The notes under the pieces: model-generated | Told to the model about the DNA's origin: nothing | The model's input: only the letters and a program-made list of their open reading frames with translations | Database searches by the model: none | DNA from: Sipunculus nudus | Taxonomy: Eukaryota > Annelida > Sipuncula > Golfingiida > Sipunculidae | NCBI GenBank assembly: GCA_026874595.1 | Contig: CM049317.1 | Location: 41,562,401 to 41,626,400, forward strand | Reading direction: 5' to 3' | Length of the DNA: 64,000 nucleotides | In this document: positions 36,605 through 48,959 of the stretch, piece after piece | Layout of the letters: each line of letters begins with the position of its first letter | How positions within the stretch are numbered: the first letter of the stretch is position 1 | Program-made: the position numbers and the translations under genes

Positions 36605-37515
36605 ATCAGGGTACAGACCATCAATCGCAAGAATCATAGTAAGTTTTATGAAAATCCACCCAAAGGTCTCTGAGAATTAAGCTTCTAAGGGTTTTTCTAT
36701 CATCAGCTCTAAAACGTAGAAAAATAGGTCAAGGTCACCATCTGCGAACTTGACTGAGATTTTGTCAATATACATCTTCAGCGAAGAAATAAAATTCCTA
36801 TGGTGAATCCTATTAGAGATATCCCGCTCACAAGGCCAAAGTTGAAAAATCTGATAAAATTTCATTAAAAATCAGAAATTGTAGGTGGCGCCACCAAACT
36901 TGTGCAGTAGATAGAGACCATCAGTCCCAATTATCATTGTAAGTTTTGTAAAAATCCACCCATGGTCTCTGAGAATTAAGCTTCTAAATGTTTTTCTATA
37001 ATCTGCTCTAAAACGTAGAAAAATAGGTCAAGGTCACCCATCTTTCAACTTGACTGAGATTTTGTTAATATACATCTTCAGCGAAGAAATAAAATTCCTA
37101 TGGTGAATCCTATTAGAGATATCCCGCTCACAAGGCCAAAGTTGAAAAATCTGATAAAAATTCATTAAAAGTCAGAAATTGTAGGTGGCGCCACCAAACT
37201 TGTGCAGCAGGTACAGACCATCAGTCCCAAGACCACAGCAAGTTTTGTGAAATTCTACCCAATGGTTCCTGAGAAATAAAATTCTAAGTGTTTTTCTTTA
37301 ATCAGCTCTAAAATGTAGAAAAATAGGTCAAGGTCACCCATCTTCCAACTTGACTGAGATCTTTTGGATATACATCTTCAGCGAAGAAATAAAATTCCTA
37401 CGGTGAATCCTTTTAGAGATATCCAGCTCACAAGGTAAAAGTTAACGGACGCCGGACAGACGGACGGACAGCTTGGGTGATAACAATAGCCCATCAGCCT
37501 AAGGGCTGAGGGCTA
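36605..37515 (+). mobile_element. Family V element (three ~300-bp units and 3' hairpin)
   Basis: Three units of about 300 bp carry exact GGTGGCGCCACC at 36884 and 37184. They also share ACAGACCATCA, GAAAAATAGGTCAAGGTCACC and CTTCAGCGAAGAAATAAAATTCC. The last unit ends in GGACAGACGGACGGACA and a hairpin at 37487-37515 (TAGCCCATCAGCC, TA, then GGGCTGAGGGCTA with a small bulge). No CTAG or CAAG 5' end is visible, so it is 5'-truncated or its start lies in the preceding repeat. The layout is that of family I with different sequence. Confidence 0.65.
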
Positions 37516-37832
37516 AAAAGCAAATGATTGGTCTGGCTTATGTCAAGTGACTGTGTACTAGTAGGCGATGATGTGTTGTCAAAAAGACAAGACTCTGCAG
37601 CCTCATTCAGCATTACAGTGCTGTCAAAAATCAAAGGTAGTGCCAGGAGGAAAGCACAAAAAGTCAAACTTTCATTGCATCTTTGATTGAGGGTGTGTCT
37701 TCTAACTATCAAAAGCACTTAACCGGTATGTGGCAATTGTCATATGACTAATAACAGGTATTTAATTAGCCATTTTTACTTTACTTTTTACTTTATTTTA
37801 CTATGGTTAATAATTTTTGTGCTGTATCTAAA
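37516..37832. other. Unassigned spacer
   Basis: No gene or repeat terminus seen between the family V hairpin and the next family I 5' end. Confidence 0.4.
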
Positions 37833-39005
37833 CAAGTGACCAAAGGGCCATGACACAGCTGAATCTGACATGTATTATAAGAATTAAGTGACCTAATTAT
37901 AAGATTCAAAGGAGACTAGCCAAGGTCCCCCTGGATTTTACAATAGAAGGTTCCATGGAAAATTAATACAATTTATACCCTTTCTATCTGGGTGCTGAAA
38001 TCACGTTTTTGGTCCATAGCTCCCAGAATACAGGTCATAATAATTTAAGGTTTCCAAAGAAGTTTCCTTGAACCTCCCTGGATGTTGTGTGAGAAATTTC
38101 TAAGCCTAACAAATAAAATTTGTGCCCTGTCTGACTTCTCAAATCATATTTCTTGCTAGCAGCTTGTAGAATATAAAGGGAATTGTCCAGGACCTCTTGG
38201 GATGTTGCATAAGAAGATTCTAGGCCTAACAGATCTGATTTGTGCCCATATACATTCATGGTACTCATATGACATCTTTTTCTTATAAGTCACAGAATAT
38301 TGGTCACCATGACCTAATTTCATGTTCCCAAGGACATTTTGCGAATAATTAGGACCTCTCAGAATACAACCTCAGAAGATTCTAGGCCTAACAGATGTGA
38401 TTTGTGCCCATCTGATATTTAGGGTGCTCATATGGCATCTTTTTCCTATTGTTTGCAGAATATATGTCATGGTGACCTAATTCAATGTTTCCAAAGATAT
38501 TTGCTCAGGACCTCCCAGAATGTTATGTTAGAAGATTCTGCCAGTTACAATTTGTGCCCCTAGCTTCTGACTGTCTGCACGGGAGCTCAAAATTATGTTC
38601 TATGCCTGTAGGTCACAGAATATAGGGTCATCATGCCCTAATTTAAGGTTTCAAAAGAGATTTGCACAGAACTTCCCAGGATGTTGGGTTAGAAGTTTCT
38701 AATCCTAACATAAGATTTGTGCCCATCTGACATTAAGGGCCCCTGGTCATATGACATCTTTTTCCTACAGGTCCCAGAAAAAAGGTCACCATGACCTAAT
38801 TTCAGGTTTTCAAGGACATCCACCTGGGACCTCCCAGAATGTTATGTTAGAAGATTCTAGGCCTAACAGATTGGTTTTATGCCCATCTGACTTTCAGGTT
38901 GCTCATATGCAATCTTTTTCCTAGGTTGCTATGTATAGGTAACCATGCATAACTTAATTTCATGTTTCCAAGGGGTAATGTTATGTTAGAAGATTCTAGG
39001 ACTAA
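37833..39005 (+). mobile_element. Family I element, subtype Id, 5' segment
   Basis: It begins CAAGTGACCAAAGGGCCATG and an ACAGCTGA box. The body consists of about seven diverged units of 150-190 bp built from ACCTAATTTCAGGTTTCCAAGG, GGACCTCCCAGAATGTT, AGAAGATTCTAGGCCTAACAG and TTTGTGCCCATCTGAC. It is interrupted by the AGGCCC MITE and ends at 39486. Confidence 0.7.
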
Positions 39006-39238
39006 AGGCCCATCCACACTGAACGCTGAATGGTGTTGTGCAGTGCTGCATATACAACAATTAACAAACGGCTGGGCCTTTTTGCAGCACTACGGAGAAA
39101 GTTGAACTTTTTCCCGCTTTGCTTTGCACATCGCATTGCAGCATGGCATTTGGTATGGACACCCTTGTGTATTTGCATGTACTCAAAATTTTTTGCAGTG
39201 CAGTGCAGCGCAGCACAGCTTTCGATGTGGAGGGGCCT
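39006..39238. mobile_element. MITE with AGGCCC terminal inverted repeats, 233 bp
   Basis: The left end 39006-39028 and the inverted right end 39216-39238 match at 19 of 23 positions, both beginning AGGCCC and continuing TCCACA. The inside contains GCAGTGCAGTGCAGCGCAGCA-like repeats and some CpG. It sits in a unit of the Id element. I cannot identify a clear target duplication, so the superfamily is open (hAT or PIF/Harbinger would be candidates). Confidence 0.65.
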
Positions 39239-39486
39239 GAATGGATATAATGGATACAAATGACTGTCTGGGTGCTCAAAACTTTGTTTTCAACCTGTAG
39301 GTTGCGGAATATATTCTACCATGACCTAATTTCAGGTTTCCAAGGAGATTTGCCTAGGACCTCCCTGGATGTATAGTTAGAAGTTTCTAGGTCTAATGGT
39401 TACAATTTGTGCCCTGTTAATGGCCAGATGGATGACAGACGAAGGGTGATCGCATTAGCTTAAATGAATTACAGTCAGCTGAGCTA
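39239..39486 (+). mobile_element. Family I element, subtype Id, 3' segment
   Basis: The unit structure resumes (ACCATGACCTAATTTCAGG, ACCTCCCTGGATG). The element finishes with CCAGATGGATGACAGACGAAGGG and a diverged hairpin at 39456-39486 that ends AGTCAGCTGAGCTA. Confidence 0.75.
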
Positions 39487-42059
39487 AATATTATTGATCA
39501 TAATGATACAAAGGTGGGGATTGAGGATGTCCCCGTACTGTATCACAAGCAGTTGCTGATGTGCGTGGTTGACAATGTTCCAAGACCAGTTTGATGATAG
39601 AAGTCTTTATTCAATAGAAAGTGGTCTGGGACAGTCTCTCTCTCTGAGAGAGCCGCCCAGTCTCTCTGACTGCCCGAATCATGCAAGACATTTTGATACA
39701 GAGTTGGATTTACATTATCAATGTATATTCATTTACTCTCAGTTACATCACTGATACAAGCTGCTATTGGATCAGATGGTGATGGTGACCTGACATTTGA
39801 CATAATTATGCATGTCATAATTTTACTTAAGATTATATTGACCTGATACAGATCCAATTATAGATGACCTGGAAGTCCTATTCCTGGACTCATATAAACA
39901 TGATTTGATAAAACCATAACAGGAACCAATTTAGAGCTATTTTGTGAGAGTACAATAAGGCTCTTTAAACATACTGAAGTACCATTAGATACTTGGTCGT
40001 CTGATGAACCATTAATAATATTTGGCTGTCTGAATATCAGAGCAGACTGAAACCAAGATTAATCTTCATTTGTTTCTGAAGTAAATTTTAGATTTTAAAT
40101 AATGAAATATTCCTTTAAATATTTCTTAATAAACTAATATATGCCATTGCCTACTTCATAATAATAACACAATATTTATTGCAGCATCTAAAACTAGGAT
40201 ACATTGGTTTATTCCTGCGCACATGTGCATGGCCTTGAGCTACTGTTACCATGGTTACCTATTTTTTTGGTAAAATATTTGACATTGAAAATATGGAGTT
40301 TTATTCTTCTATCTCTGTCAATTTTTATGCTAGGGAGGTCTAGTTTTTTGCATCCTAGTTTGAGGTGCCCCTTTTGAAAATCTTTTTACAGTTTGCTGTC
40401 AAATGAGTATATGCATGATTTTGTAAAATTCACTATAAATGTCACTTTTTTTAATAGAGGGGTCTAGTTTTTTACACCATGTAGCATTAGTGTAGTTCTA
40501 AGAGACATGATTGTAAGTCTCATCAAATCTCGCATATTTTCCCGCTAAATAAGAATATTCGTGATTTCGAACAATTCCCTTTATCTGCTTCATTTTTATG
40601 CCAGAGATGTCTATTTTTTATTGTTACAGAAGTATTTGATTAGTTTTTAGTGACAAAAGTGGAACTTTAGTCATATCTCACATCATTTGCCGTCAAACGA
40701 GAATAGTTGTCTGGACCTTGTCTGTGGAGATAATAAGTATTTGAATAATACTTTTTTCTATGTAAAAATAACTTTTTTTTAATAAGTGTATTTAGCTTTT
40801 TATCAATGCTGCCCACTAGACACTGATATTCCATGTGGCCCCCTTAAAGAAAAGTTTGCCTACCCCTACAATAGGGTGCAAATGGATGGATGGTACAGTG
40901 CATCCCCCCCCCCCCCCCCCCACACACACACACATCTCGGCCCCACCCCTGTATAGCCTGTGACTCAAGTAAGTTTACCAGTCAAATATAAATGCCTATT
41001 TGTGTATTCACAGATATCATGTGACCTAAAATGTAAGTTAGTTTCTAAGGTGCATCTATGAGGTGAAACCTGGATGAAAATTTACCATGTACCAGCATGG
41101 ATCATGTCAAAATCAAGGTAAATAGAGTCAGTGGTATAGAAATCAAGAGTACATTGAGTCTTATAACCATTAGGGCAGGACAGAGAGTCATAGCTGATCA
41201 CGAGTTAGTCTTGTCATGTATACTATGTGTCTAAATGATAAACATTTAGGATAAACAGAAACAAAAACTAAACCTACCTCAGAGAATGATCTCCTGTTCT
41301 GTACAGCAAGTACACAACAAGAACGTTGCAATACCACACAATGATCATCAATAATATTGGTGGCTATTTCAGGTATCCAGGGAGGGTTGTTTACCAGGGT
41401 GCTAGAGAATTCCTGGCATCACAGAATGCGGTCCAAGAATGTGTCTGTCAGTATTTCTGCTACAATTGGCCAATTCTATATGCATTTGCTGTGCCAAGCT
41501 GAGACAGTGCTGGCTGGCAGCTCATGTACTCAGCCAGATTCTGATATTGATTCAAAGACTGCATCACAAATGAGCCTCACTTAATGAGCGTTAGGCTCCT
41601 GCAGGAGGCTGCTGGAACAGCCTGATAATGCTGGGAGACAGTCCACATCAATCAGATTCCCCCCAGATGACACTGTTAATTCTGTTTAATATATAATACT
41701 AATGACATCTTTATTTCTGTTTGTGCTTTATCTATAATATTAACAACATCTTTACTTCTGTTTGTTTTCTCTAAAATACTAATGACAAATTTCTGTTTGT
41801 GTGTTATCTAAAATACTAATCATATCTTTATGTCTGTTTAATATGATAAATATTCACAATATAAATTCTTGAGGCACATTTTAACAAGGCTCACAGGCCT
41901 AATGCAAACCTTTGCAATGGAATATACATCAGGTATAATGCTTCCTTGCTAGGCCGTTACTTTTCAAATACATGTGCGACATGTATATGTACAATGCAAG
42001 CACTGAACATTTTGAACCCGAGTAAATGCACCAATTACACAAACGTCATTGCTGAAATA
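39487..42059. other. Unassigned region with a degenerate tandem repeat and C/CA run
   Basis: No gene recognised. From about 40330 to 40640 three diverged units share GGGGTCTAGTTTTTT (40336, 40460, 40605). A C-run followed by CACACACA lies at 40906-40933. At 41690-41850 there is a degenerate repeat of CTAATGACATCTTTATTTCTG (period near 60). Short frames have no domains. Confidence 0.45.
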
Positions 42060-42540
42060 CTGGCATGGGTGCACACAACACAAAACTGATTGTAGGTGGC
42101 ACCACCAGTCTTGTGTATGAGAAGGCCATCAAAGATGTACAGACATGCATATTTTCAGGAAGATAGTTCAAACCACTCTTCAGTTATGTGCACAGATGCA
42201 TGAAACAATTGTGGGTGGCGCCACAAGTCTTGAAAACAAAACTATTTGAGTTGTATCAACATGTATAATTTCAGACTGGTATGTCAAATCACTCCTGAGC
42301 AATAAGCAGGAACACACTGCAAAAATTACTGTAGGTGGCGCCACTTGTCTTTCATATGCTGAATCTATCTGAGATGTATACATAATTACATATGCCCAAT
42401 TTCAGGCTTATATAACAAATCCCTCCTGAAAAATAAGTAGGAACATGCACTCTAATTTTATCTCTAATGAATGGCAGAAGAAAAAGCTTTTTTGGAACTA
42501 CTTCTGGGTACAACCTGATTACAACATACATCATGCCAAC
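42060..42540. repeat. ~120-bp tandem units with GGTGGCGCCAC motif
   Basis: Three units are marked by GGTGGCACCACC (42096), GGTGGCGCCACA (42216) and GGTGGCGCCACT (42334), about 119 bp apart. They contain ATGTACAGACATGCATA and TTTCAGGCTTATAT-type blocks. They resemble the core units of families II and III but no terminus is visible, so this is an orphan core fragment. Confidence 0.6.
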
Positions 42541-42804
42541 CCCGCTTCATGTGGTAAGGCCAGCTTTTCACAGAACACAGGGGTTTCTATATGCTTGAAC
42601 CTGCAGCCACATAAATAAAAGAGACAACTTATAACTTTAAGACACAATGTATCAAAATGTTTCCTTATTTATGGCTCATGAGGCGAGATTCAAGTGAATA
42701 CTGGGATTATGCTAACTGACGTAACTTTAACAAACTAACAGTTATATATGTACATTGACCTGAAGTAGAAATACATGTATTTACCATGAGTTTGCTCATT
42801 ATAA
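42541..42804. other. Unassigned spacer
   Basis: No feature recognised. Confidence 0.35.
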
Positions 42805-43494
42805 ACTAGATATTTCTTGGTACCGCAGGTGCCATAGTATCCCCTGACAATTAACCCCCCCCCCCAGCCCTTGATAAGATGCATCTAACCTGTAAGTTTG
42901 GTGACTGTACCGACAATTTTTTTTTTAGTTATTGCCGTAATTTCATTTTAACATTATCGCTGCTGTGACCTTGAAAAAATGTATCAAGGTCATCAATGTT
43001 CAAATTTGACCTAGCCATTGATAAGATGCATCAAACTTGTGGGTTTGGTGACTGTACATCGAATTCTTACAAAGTTATTCTGTTTAGACATCATTTTAGC
43101 AGGAAAACAACATAAGGTGGCGCCACCTGTCTTCAGAAAACAATGTTATCAATGATCTTATGTCAATCTGATTTTTGGACCAATCCATGCATCCCTCAGT
43201 GAGATATTAAAGTCAACATCATTTCAGCATTATTGCCTCTGTGGCCTTGAAGAATGCATCAAGGTCATCCATATTCGAACTTGGTCTAGCCCTTGATAAG
43301 ATGCATCTAAACTGTAGGTTTGGTGACTGTACCACAAATTCTTTTTGAGTTATTGCCCTAATATCATTTTAGCATAATTGCTGCTGTGACCTTGAAAAAT
43401 GCATCAGTTATCACGCCAACAAGATTTATATGCGGCGGCCGCGGGGGGACCGTCATGAAAACATAGTATCCCCTGACTTTGTCTGGTGATACAA
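42805..43494 (+). mobile_element. Family III element, short copy
   Basis: It starts ACTAGATATTTCTTGG with palindrome GGTACCGCAGGTGCC, CATAGTATCCCCTGACAATTAA and a C-run. The body has about three diverged units (CTAGCCCTTGATAAGATGCATC and TTGGTGACTGTAC) and one exact GGTGGCGCCACC at 43116. It ends with a GGCGGCCGCGG tract and the hairpin 43466-43492. The copy is 690 bp against 1306 bp for the copy at 17926. Confidence 0.8.
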
Positions 43495-44600
43495 TAATAT
43501 TTATCTGTTGTTTGTATGTTAGATTATACTAGAAAAATCAAATGAGTATAAAAATAATAATTATAATGATAATAATTTGATGATAATTAATGATAATTCA
43601 TAATAATAATAATTATTATTATTATAATAGGCTAATTATGATATCTGATAATATAATAATTATAAATGCATAAGTTTATTATAAATCCTTCTTTGTCTTC
43701 ATTATTTTTTATACTTTAATTTTCTACATGGCCTATTACTACTTAAAATAATGTTAAAAATACCACTAATGAAGCTATACCGGGTAAATTGATATAAATC
43801 GATGTATTAAAAATCAATTTTCTTATCCTAATCTAAGAAATAAATGAAAAGATGAAATTGCACAAATTTGAATTAAATTAGTAAAAAAAGAGATTATAAG
43901 GGCTAGACAGAGCTATGGCATAATTTTTTCCTATGCTCAGATGTGTTTGCATGATGTATTTATATTTTTTATTTGTTTTGCCTTTATCCTATTGAAATAA
44001 TATATGTTAAAATAATGAATGTATGGTATTATAAATTATATATCAACTATATATATATGATTAATATGATTATAAATATTATAAATATATTTTTTAAATG
44101 TTAAAAATATTATCATATTGTATGGACTTACCACAAATGAAATGAATATATAATTAACACACACACATTGATATATATATATAAATATTATCATTTATTT
44201 ATTACAGACATATATTACATCCTATATAAGTACCGTAAAATCTCCACTTAAAACCGCGGTTTAATCAAGAAATTCAAAATCTTGAAATCAGGTTGATTTC
44301 CTGAAAACACTGTGCGGTTTATACTAGAAGGGTTTCCTGAATATCTTCCTAACAGACATCGTTTTGGGGCCGGCGAGTGGGCGATAATATTGCAACTTTA
44401 GCAGCAGCAGTCTCGCATGCATGGGAGCCGTGTATAAAAGTATTATTTACGATTATTTGTTATTTATAAATTAAATATTGCTGATTTGTTTTTGTGTGAT
44501 ATATAACTCGTTATAAAATTTTGGTAATTGTCGCCAAATAATACGTTTACAACAACCCTGCTGTAACACACAGCGGCCCACTTCGTTGGGCATGGTCAAG
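43495..44600. other. AT-rich low-complexity sequence
   Basis: The stretch from 43540 to 43680 is ATAATAATTATTATTATAATA-type repeat. The rest to about 44220 is AT-rich. Around 44232-44275 is an AAAACCGCGGTTT palindrome. No gene seen. Confidence 0.45.
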
Positions 44601-46469
44601 CAAAATGAAATAAAAGCCCAGACATAGTGACAAAGGGATACTAGATGAAGACAAGATGACTTAACCAGGTTATGAGGAAGACTCAGAGAAAGAAAATAAG
44701 CTATAGTTTATGTAATTGAGGTTTCTAGTTTTGGAGATATGGCCAAATAATGATATATTGGGGATGTTCGACCACAGCACCATCTAGTGGACATATCCCA
44801 AAGATGATGAATGTGTTTTGTGATATTAGTGAATGGCATGAGATGTAATCGTTTCAAAAGGATTTCTCCAAATATCTGGCTTGTTGATTGCTATATGTGA
44901 GATGCAAGAACCAGCAAGTAGGGGAATTTGAGGATAATTGACAAACAGACGGACATACTGACAAAGTAACACAAGATGGACACCAGATGACGTTACCATG
45001 TTTTGCAGAAGGCCAAGAGAAAGAAAATAAGCTACAGTTTGTGTAATATAGGTTTACTCTTACGGAAATATGTGCAAAAACTGATTTGTTTGGATGGGTC
45101 TAGTGCAGCGCCCCCTAGCAGCCATATCCGGGAAAATGAAAAAGAACTTTTGAGATATTCGTGTAAAAGATAAGATGAAGGAACAAACATACGCGGGTCA
45201 CGAACATGCTTGCGAAAATCGAAGATTTCCGGCAAGCAATAAAGTTGTGACTGTGCCTCCGGCAAGCAATAAAGTTGTGACTGTGCCTCGAACATGTATG
45301 ATCATAGATGGGGCCCGGAGAGGCCGTCACGGACCGCTGCACACGCCGGCCGCCCACCGTAAGGACCCTGCCGGCACTTGCGGCGACGGCACGTGACTTT
45401 GTGGTTTGGTGAAACACGGCGCAAGATTTGACGAGACTTACAATGCGACCCCTGAATGTGACTGCGAGTGTCAGCCGCTATCCGGCGCTGCAAGCCATGT
45501 GTCAGTAGCGTGAAAAATGACAGAATTATAGGCATTTCTTTGAATGGTCACGTGTTCTCGTTTCACGAGAAACGGCGCGAGATATGACGAGACTTGCGAT
45601 TGAATGGCTTAGAACTAGGGGGATGCTGTCTAACGCCAAAAACCAGACCTTTCTATCGCAAATATCAACAGAGATAGAAGCTGGAAAACTCCGAATTTTC
45701 AGATTGTCAAGTTTTACCCCAAAATTTGGTAACCATGGTAATGGCAGCACAAAGCAACATGTGCGAAGGGATAAACCAATGTTCCTAGTTTCAGATACAA
45801 CCAAAAAAATGGTGTCACGTTTAATATTTTTTGAGATATTGCAGAAAAATGATATGTTACAGTGTTTCATGTACCACGCCCCCTGGTGGCTATTTCCAAA
45901 AAATGAAAAATTGGTTTCGAGATATTTCTAAATAACACAAAATATGTCATTTTCAAAGTCATAGTTTAAAAAATGCGACCTGTAAGCCATATTTAATGAA
46001 ATCTCAAAAATTCTCGTTTGACGAGAAATGGTGCGAGATTTTACGAGACTTTCACTTGTATAATAAAAAGCTTATTTAGTACTATCTGATGCAAAAAACT
46101 AGAACTCTCTAGCTTTAAAAATGACAAAGTTAGAAAAATTAGGCCTTTTATTTTTGAAAATCATGAGTTTTCCCCCAAAATGTGTAACCATAGAAACAGC
46201 AGATTTCAGCAACATATATATCAGAAGAAAGGCCTTGGAATGCCGATTAAAATGAGCCATGTTTGAAGTGGCTATGACAAATAGTAATGGAGATATGAAG
46301 AAAAGAGCACTTCAGGAACTTTTGATGACCTTGACCTTGATCTTTGACCTATATTGACCAAAAACAATAGGCTTCCTGGAATTTTGATTCTTGACCAGCT
46401 GTGTCAGTTTGAAAGCAATTGCTGCAAAAGTGTGGCCTGTAGAGAGTCCACAGACAAACAAACAAACAA
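44601..46469 (+). mobile_element. Family IV sequence, duplicate segment 1
   Basis: Family IV units carry GGAGATATGGCCAAA.AATGATAT, a CTCF-like box and GGCCTGTAGAATGCTATATG-type blocks. They are followed by a terminal hairpin at 45209-45236 and a duplicated 33-bp tail (CCGGCAAGCAATAAAGTTG). From 45297 a GC-rich block (to about 45400) leads into units with the CTCGTTTCACGAG hairpin. The segment 44620-46000 is repeated at 50270-51620. Frames of 114-115 codons at 45526-45931 occur on both strands in both copies but have no recognised domain. Confidence 0.65.
45209..45236 (+). repeat. Family IV terminal-type hairpin
   Basis: CTTGCGAAAATC, GAA loop, GATTTCCGGCAAG. Matching hairpins occur at 50865-50892, four times at 52154-52382 and four times at 53881-54108. 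Confidence 0.75.
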
Positions 46470-48222
46470 ACTAGATGACCTGAGGTCACGCGCTTGCCGG
46501 AAATGATGTAAGGTTAGTCAGATGAACGAGCAGTGTCAAAGTGAAAGAAAATAATCCACAGTTTGTGAAGAAAGAACCAATATTAACAAAGTTCTAAAGA
46601 AAATAAGATTTTGATATATTTTGATCACCTTGACCTTGAACTTTGACTTATTTGAATAATAAACATAGGACTTCCGGATATCATCACGATATATGACAAG
46701 TGTAATTTACAAAACGATTCCTGCAAAACTGTGGCCAGTAGAATGCTACATGTGAAACGCAAGAACCAGGAAGCAGGCGAAATTGAGGACAACTGACAAA
46801 CAGACAAACATACTGACAAACTGACCCAGGATTGAGAACAGATGACTTAATCATGTTATGAAGAAACCTCAGAGGAAGATAATAAGCTAGAGTTTATGTA
46901 AATGAGGTTAATAATTTTGGAGATATGGCCAAAAAATGATATGTTGTGCAAGTTTGAGTGCACCGCCCCCTAGCGGCCAATTCTGGAAAATGAAAAATCA
47001 GTTTCGAGATATAAGTGTAAGACATAAGATGTAATAGTTTTAAAAGGATTCTTTCAAAACTGTGGCCTGTAGAATGCTATATGTGAGACGCAAGAATCGG
47101 CAAGCAAGCGAATTTGAGGACAACTGAGAAACAGACGGACACACTGACAAAGTGACTCAAGATTGGGTCGAAATGACTCCTCCAGGATTTTGAAAAGACC
47201 CAGAGGAAGAAAATAAGCTATAGTTTATGTAAATGAGGCTTACAGTTTTGGAGATATGGCCAAAAAATGATATGTTGTGCAAGTTTGAGTGCACCGCCCC
47301 CTAGCGGCCAATTCTGGAAAATGAAAAATTAGTTTCGAGATATTAGTGTAAGACATTAGATGTAATAGTTTTAAAAGGATTCTTTCAAAACTGTGGCCTG
47401 TAGAATGCTATATGTGAGACGCAAGAACCGGTAAGCAGGCGAATTTGAGGACAACTGAGAAACAGACGGACACACTGACAAAGTTACTCAAGATTGGGTC
47501 GAAATGACTCCTCCAGGATTTTGAAAAGACCCAGAGGAAGAAAATAAGCTATAGTTTATGTAAATGAGGCTTACAGTTTTGGAGATATGACCAAAACAAG
47601 ACATGTTGGGGAGGTTTGCATACAGCGCCACCTAGCGGCCGCATTCAAAAAATGGAAAAATAATTTCGAGATAATAGTGTAGGACTTACGATATGTCAGT
47701 TTCCAAAAGATTCCTGCAAAACTGTGACCTCCAGGGCAAGATTACTGAAATCTCGAAATATCTCGTTTGACGAGATATTATACGAGATATCGCGAAACTT
47801 TTAATAAAATCTTGCAGTACTTGTTAAATGCTACTTGATGCAAAAAACTAGACCTCTCTAGCTTTAAAACTGACAAAGTTAGAAAAATAAGACCCCTTAT
47901 TTCAGAATATCATGACTTTTTCCCCCATATGCGTAACCATGGTTACGGCAAATTTAAAAGAGCTACACACCGGAAGAAAGGCCTGGGAATGACGTTTAAA
48001 ATGAGCTATGTTTGAAGAAGATACCACTAATAGTAACAAAGATATGAAGAAAAAACCATTTTGTATACTTTTGATGACCTTGACCTTGACCTTTGACCTA
48101 TATTGCCCAAAAACAATAGGCTTCCTTGATTTTTGATTATTGACAAGCTGTGTGAGTTTGAAAGCAATTCCTGTAAAATTGTGGCCTGTAGAGAGTCCAC
48201 AGACAAACAAATAAACAAACAA
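46470..48222 (+). mobile_element. Family IV element beginning at 46470
   Basis: The 5' end ACTAGATGACCTGAGGTCAC has palindrome TGACCTGAGGTCA followed by CGCTTGCCGG, which repeats an arm of the family's 3' hairpin. Three units with exact 331-bp spacing (46,850-47,700) each carry a CTCF-like box (46961, 47292, 47623). After them come a CTCGTTTGACGAG hairpin (47758-47778) and a TGACCTTGACCTTTGACCT block with a perfect DR1 at 48087-48099. A CAGACAAACAAATAAACAAAC tract then meets the next 5' end at 48223. No hairpin of its own lies directly at this boundary. Confidence 0.7.
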
Positions 48223-48959
48223 ACTAGACGACCATAGGTCGAGAGCTTGCCGGACCGAAATGACATACAGATTGGACAAACATGACAAACTGTCGGTTTT
48301 CTATCAATTATATGAATTTTAAAGCGATTGCTGGAAAGCTTGGCCTGTTGAACGACATATATTACACAAAAGAACATGAAAGCAGACATAGCTCAAAACA
48401 GACAGATATACTGACACACCTGAGATAACAGAATACCAGAAAAAAGTGGGGAACGTAAAGAGAAGCAAAATGAGCTATAGTTTTAGTAGGTAGAGTTTAT
48501 AATGTCGGAGATATGGCCCAAAAATGATATGGTGTGGAGGCTCTACTGCAGCATCTCCTAGCGGCCATATCCCAAATATTAAAAATTCCTTTTGAGATAT
48601 TAATATAACAAAAAAGATGTTTCAATTCCAAAAGGATTCCTGGAAAACTGTGGCTTGAAGATTGCTGAGTGTAAGACACAAGATCTAGCAAGCAGGCGAA
48701 ATTGAGGATCACTGACAAACAGAGAGACATACTGAAAATGTAACACAAGAATAAGACCAGATGACTAACTCAGATTATGGAGTAGATACAAAGGAAGACA
48801 ATCAATAAGTGTTTGTAATTGAGGTTTATGGTTCTGTAGATATGGGCAAAAATATATATATAGGGGAGGGGCGAGTGCAGCGCTACCTATTGACAATATC
48901 CGGAAAATGAATAATCTGTTTCGAGATATTACTGTAAGATATAAGATGTATTAGTTTAA
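48223..48959 (+). mobile_element. Family IV element beginning at 48223, 5' segment
   Basis: It begins ACTAGACGACCATAGGTCGAG (palindrome CGACCATAGGTCG), then GCTTGCCGG. Two diverged units with CTCF-like boxes follow (48551 and 48877). It is interrupted at TATTAGTTTA by a family I element and resumes at 50186. Confidence 0.7.

Noticed and set aside
45526-45931. Paired 114-115-codon frames on opposite strands, repeated at 51152-51461
   Set aside because: The frames are conserved only as part of the 1.4-kb duplication, are open on both strands, have no domain, and are shortened by indels in the second copy.
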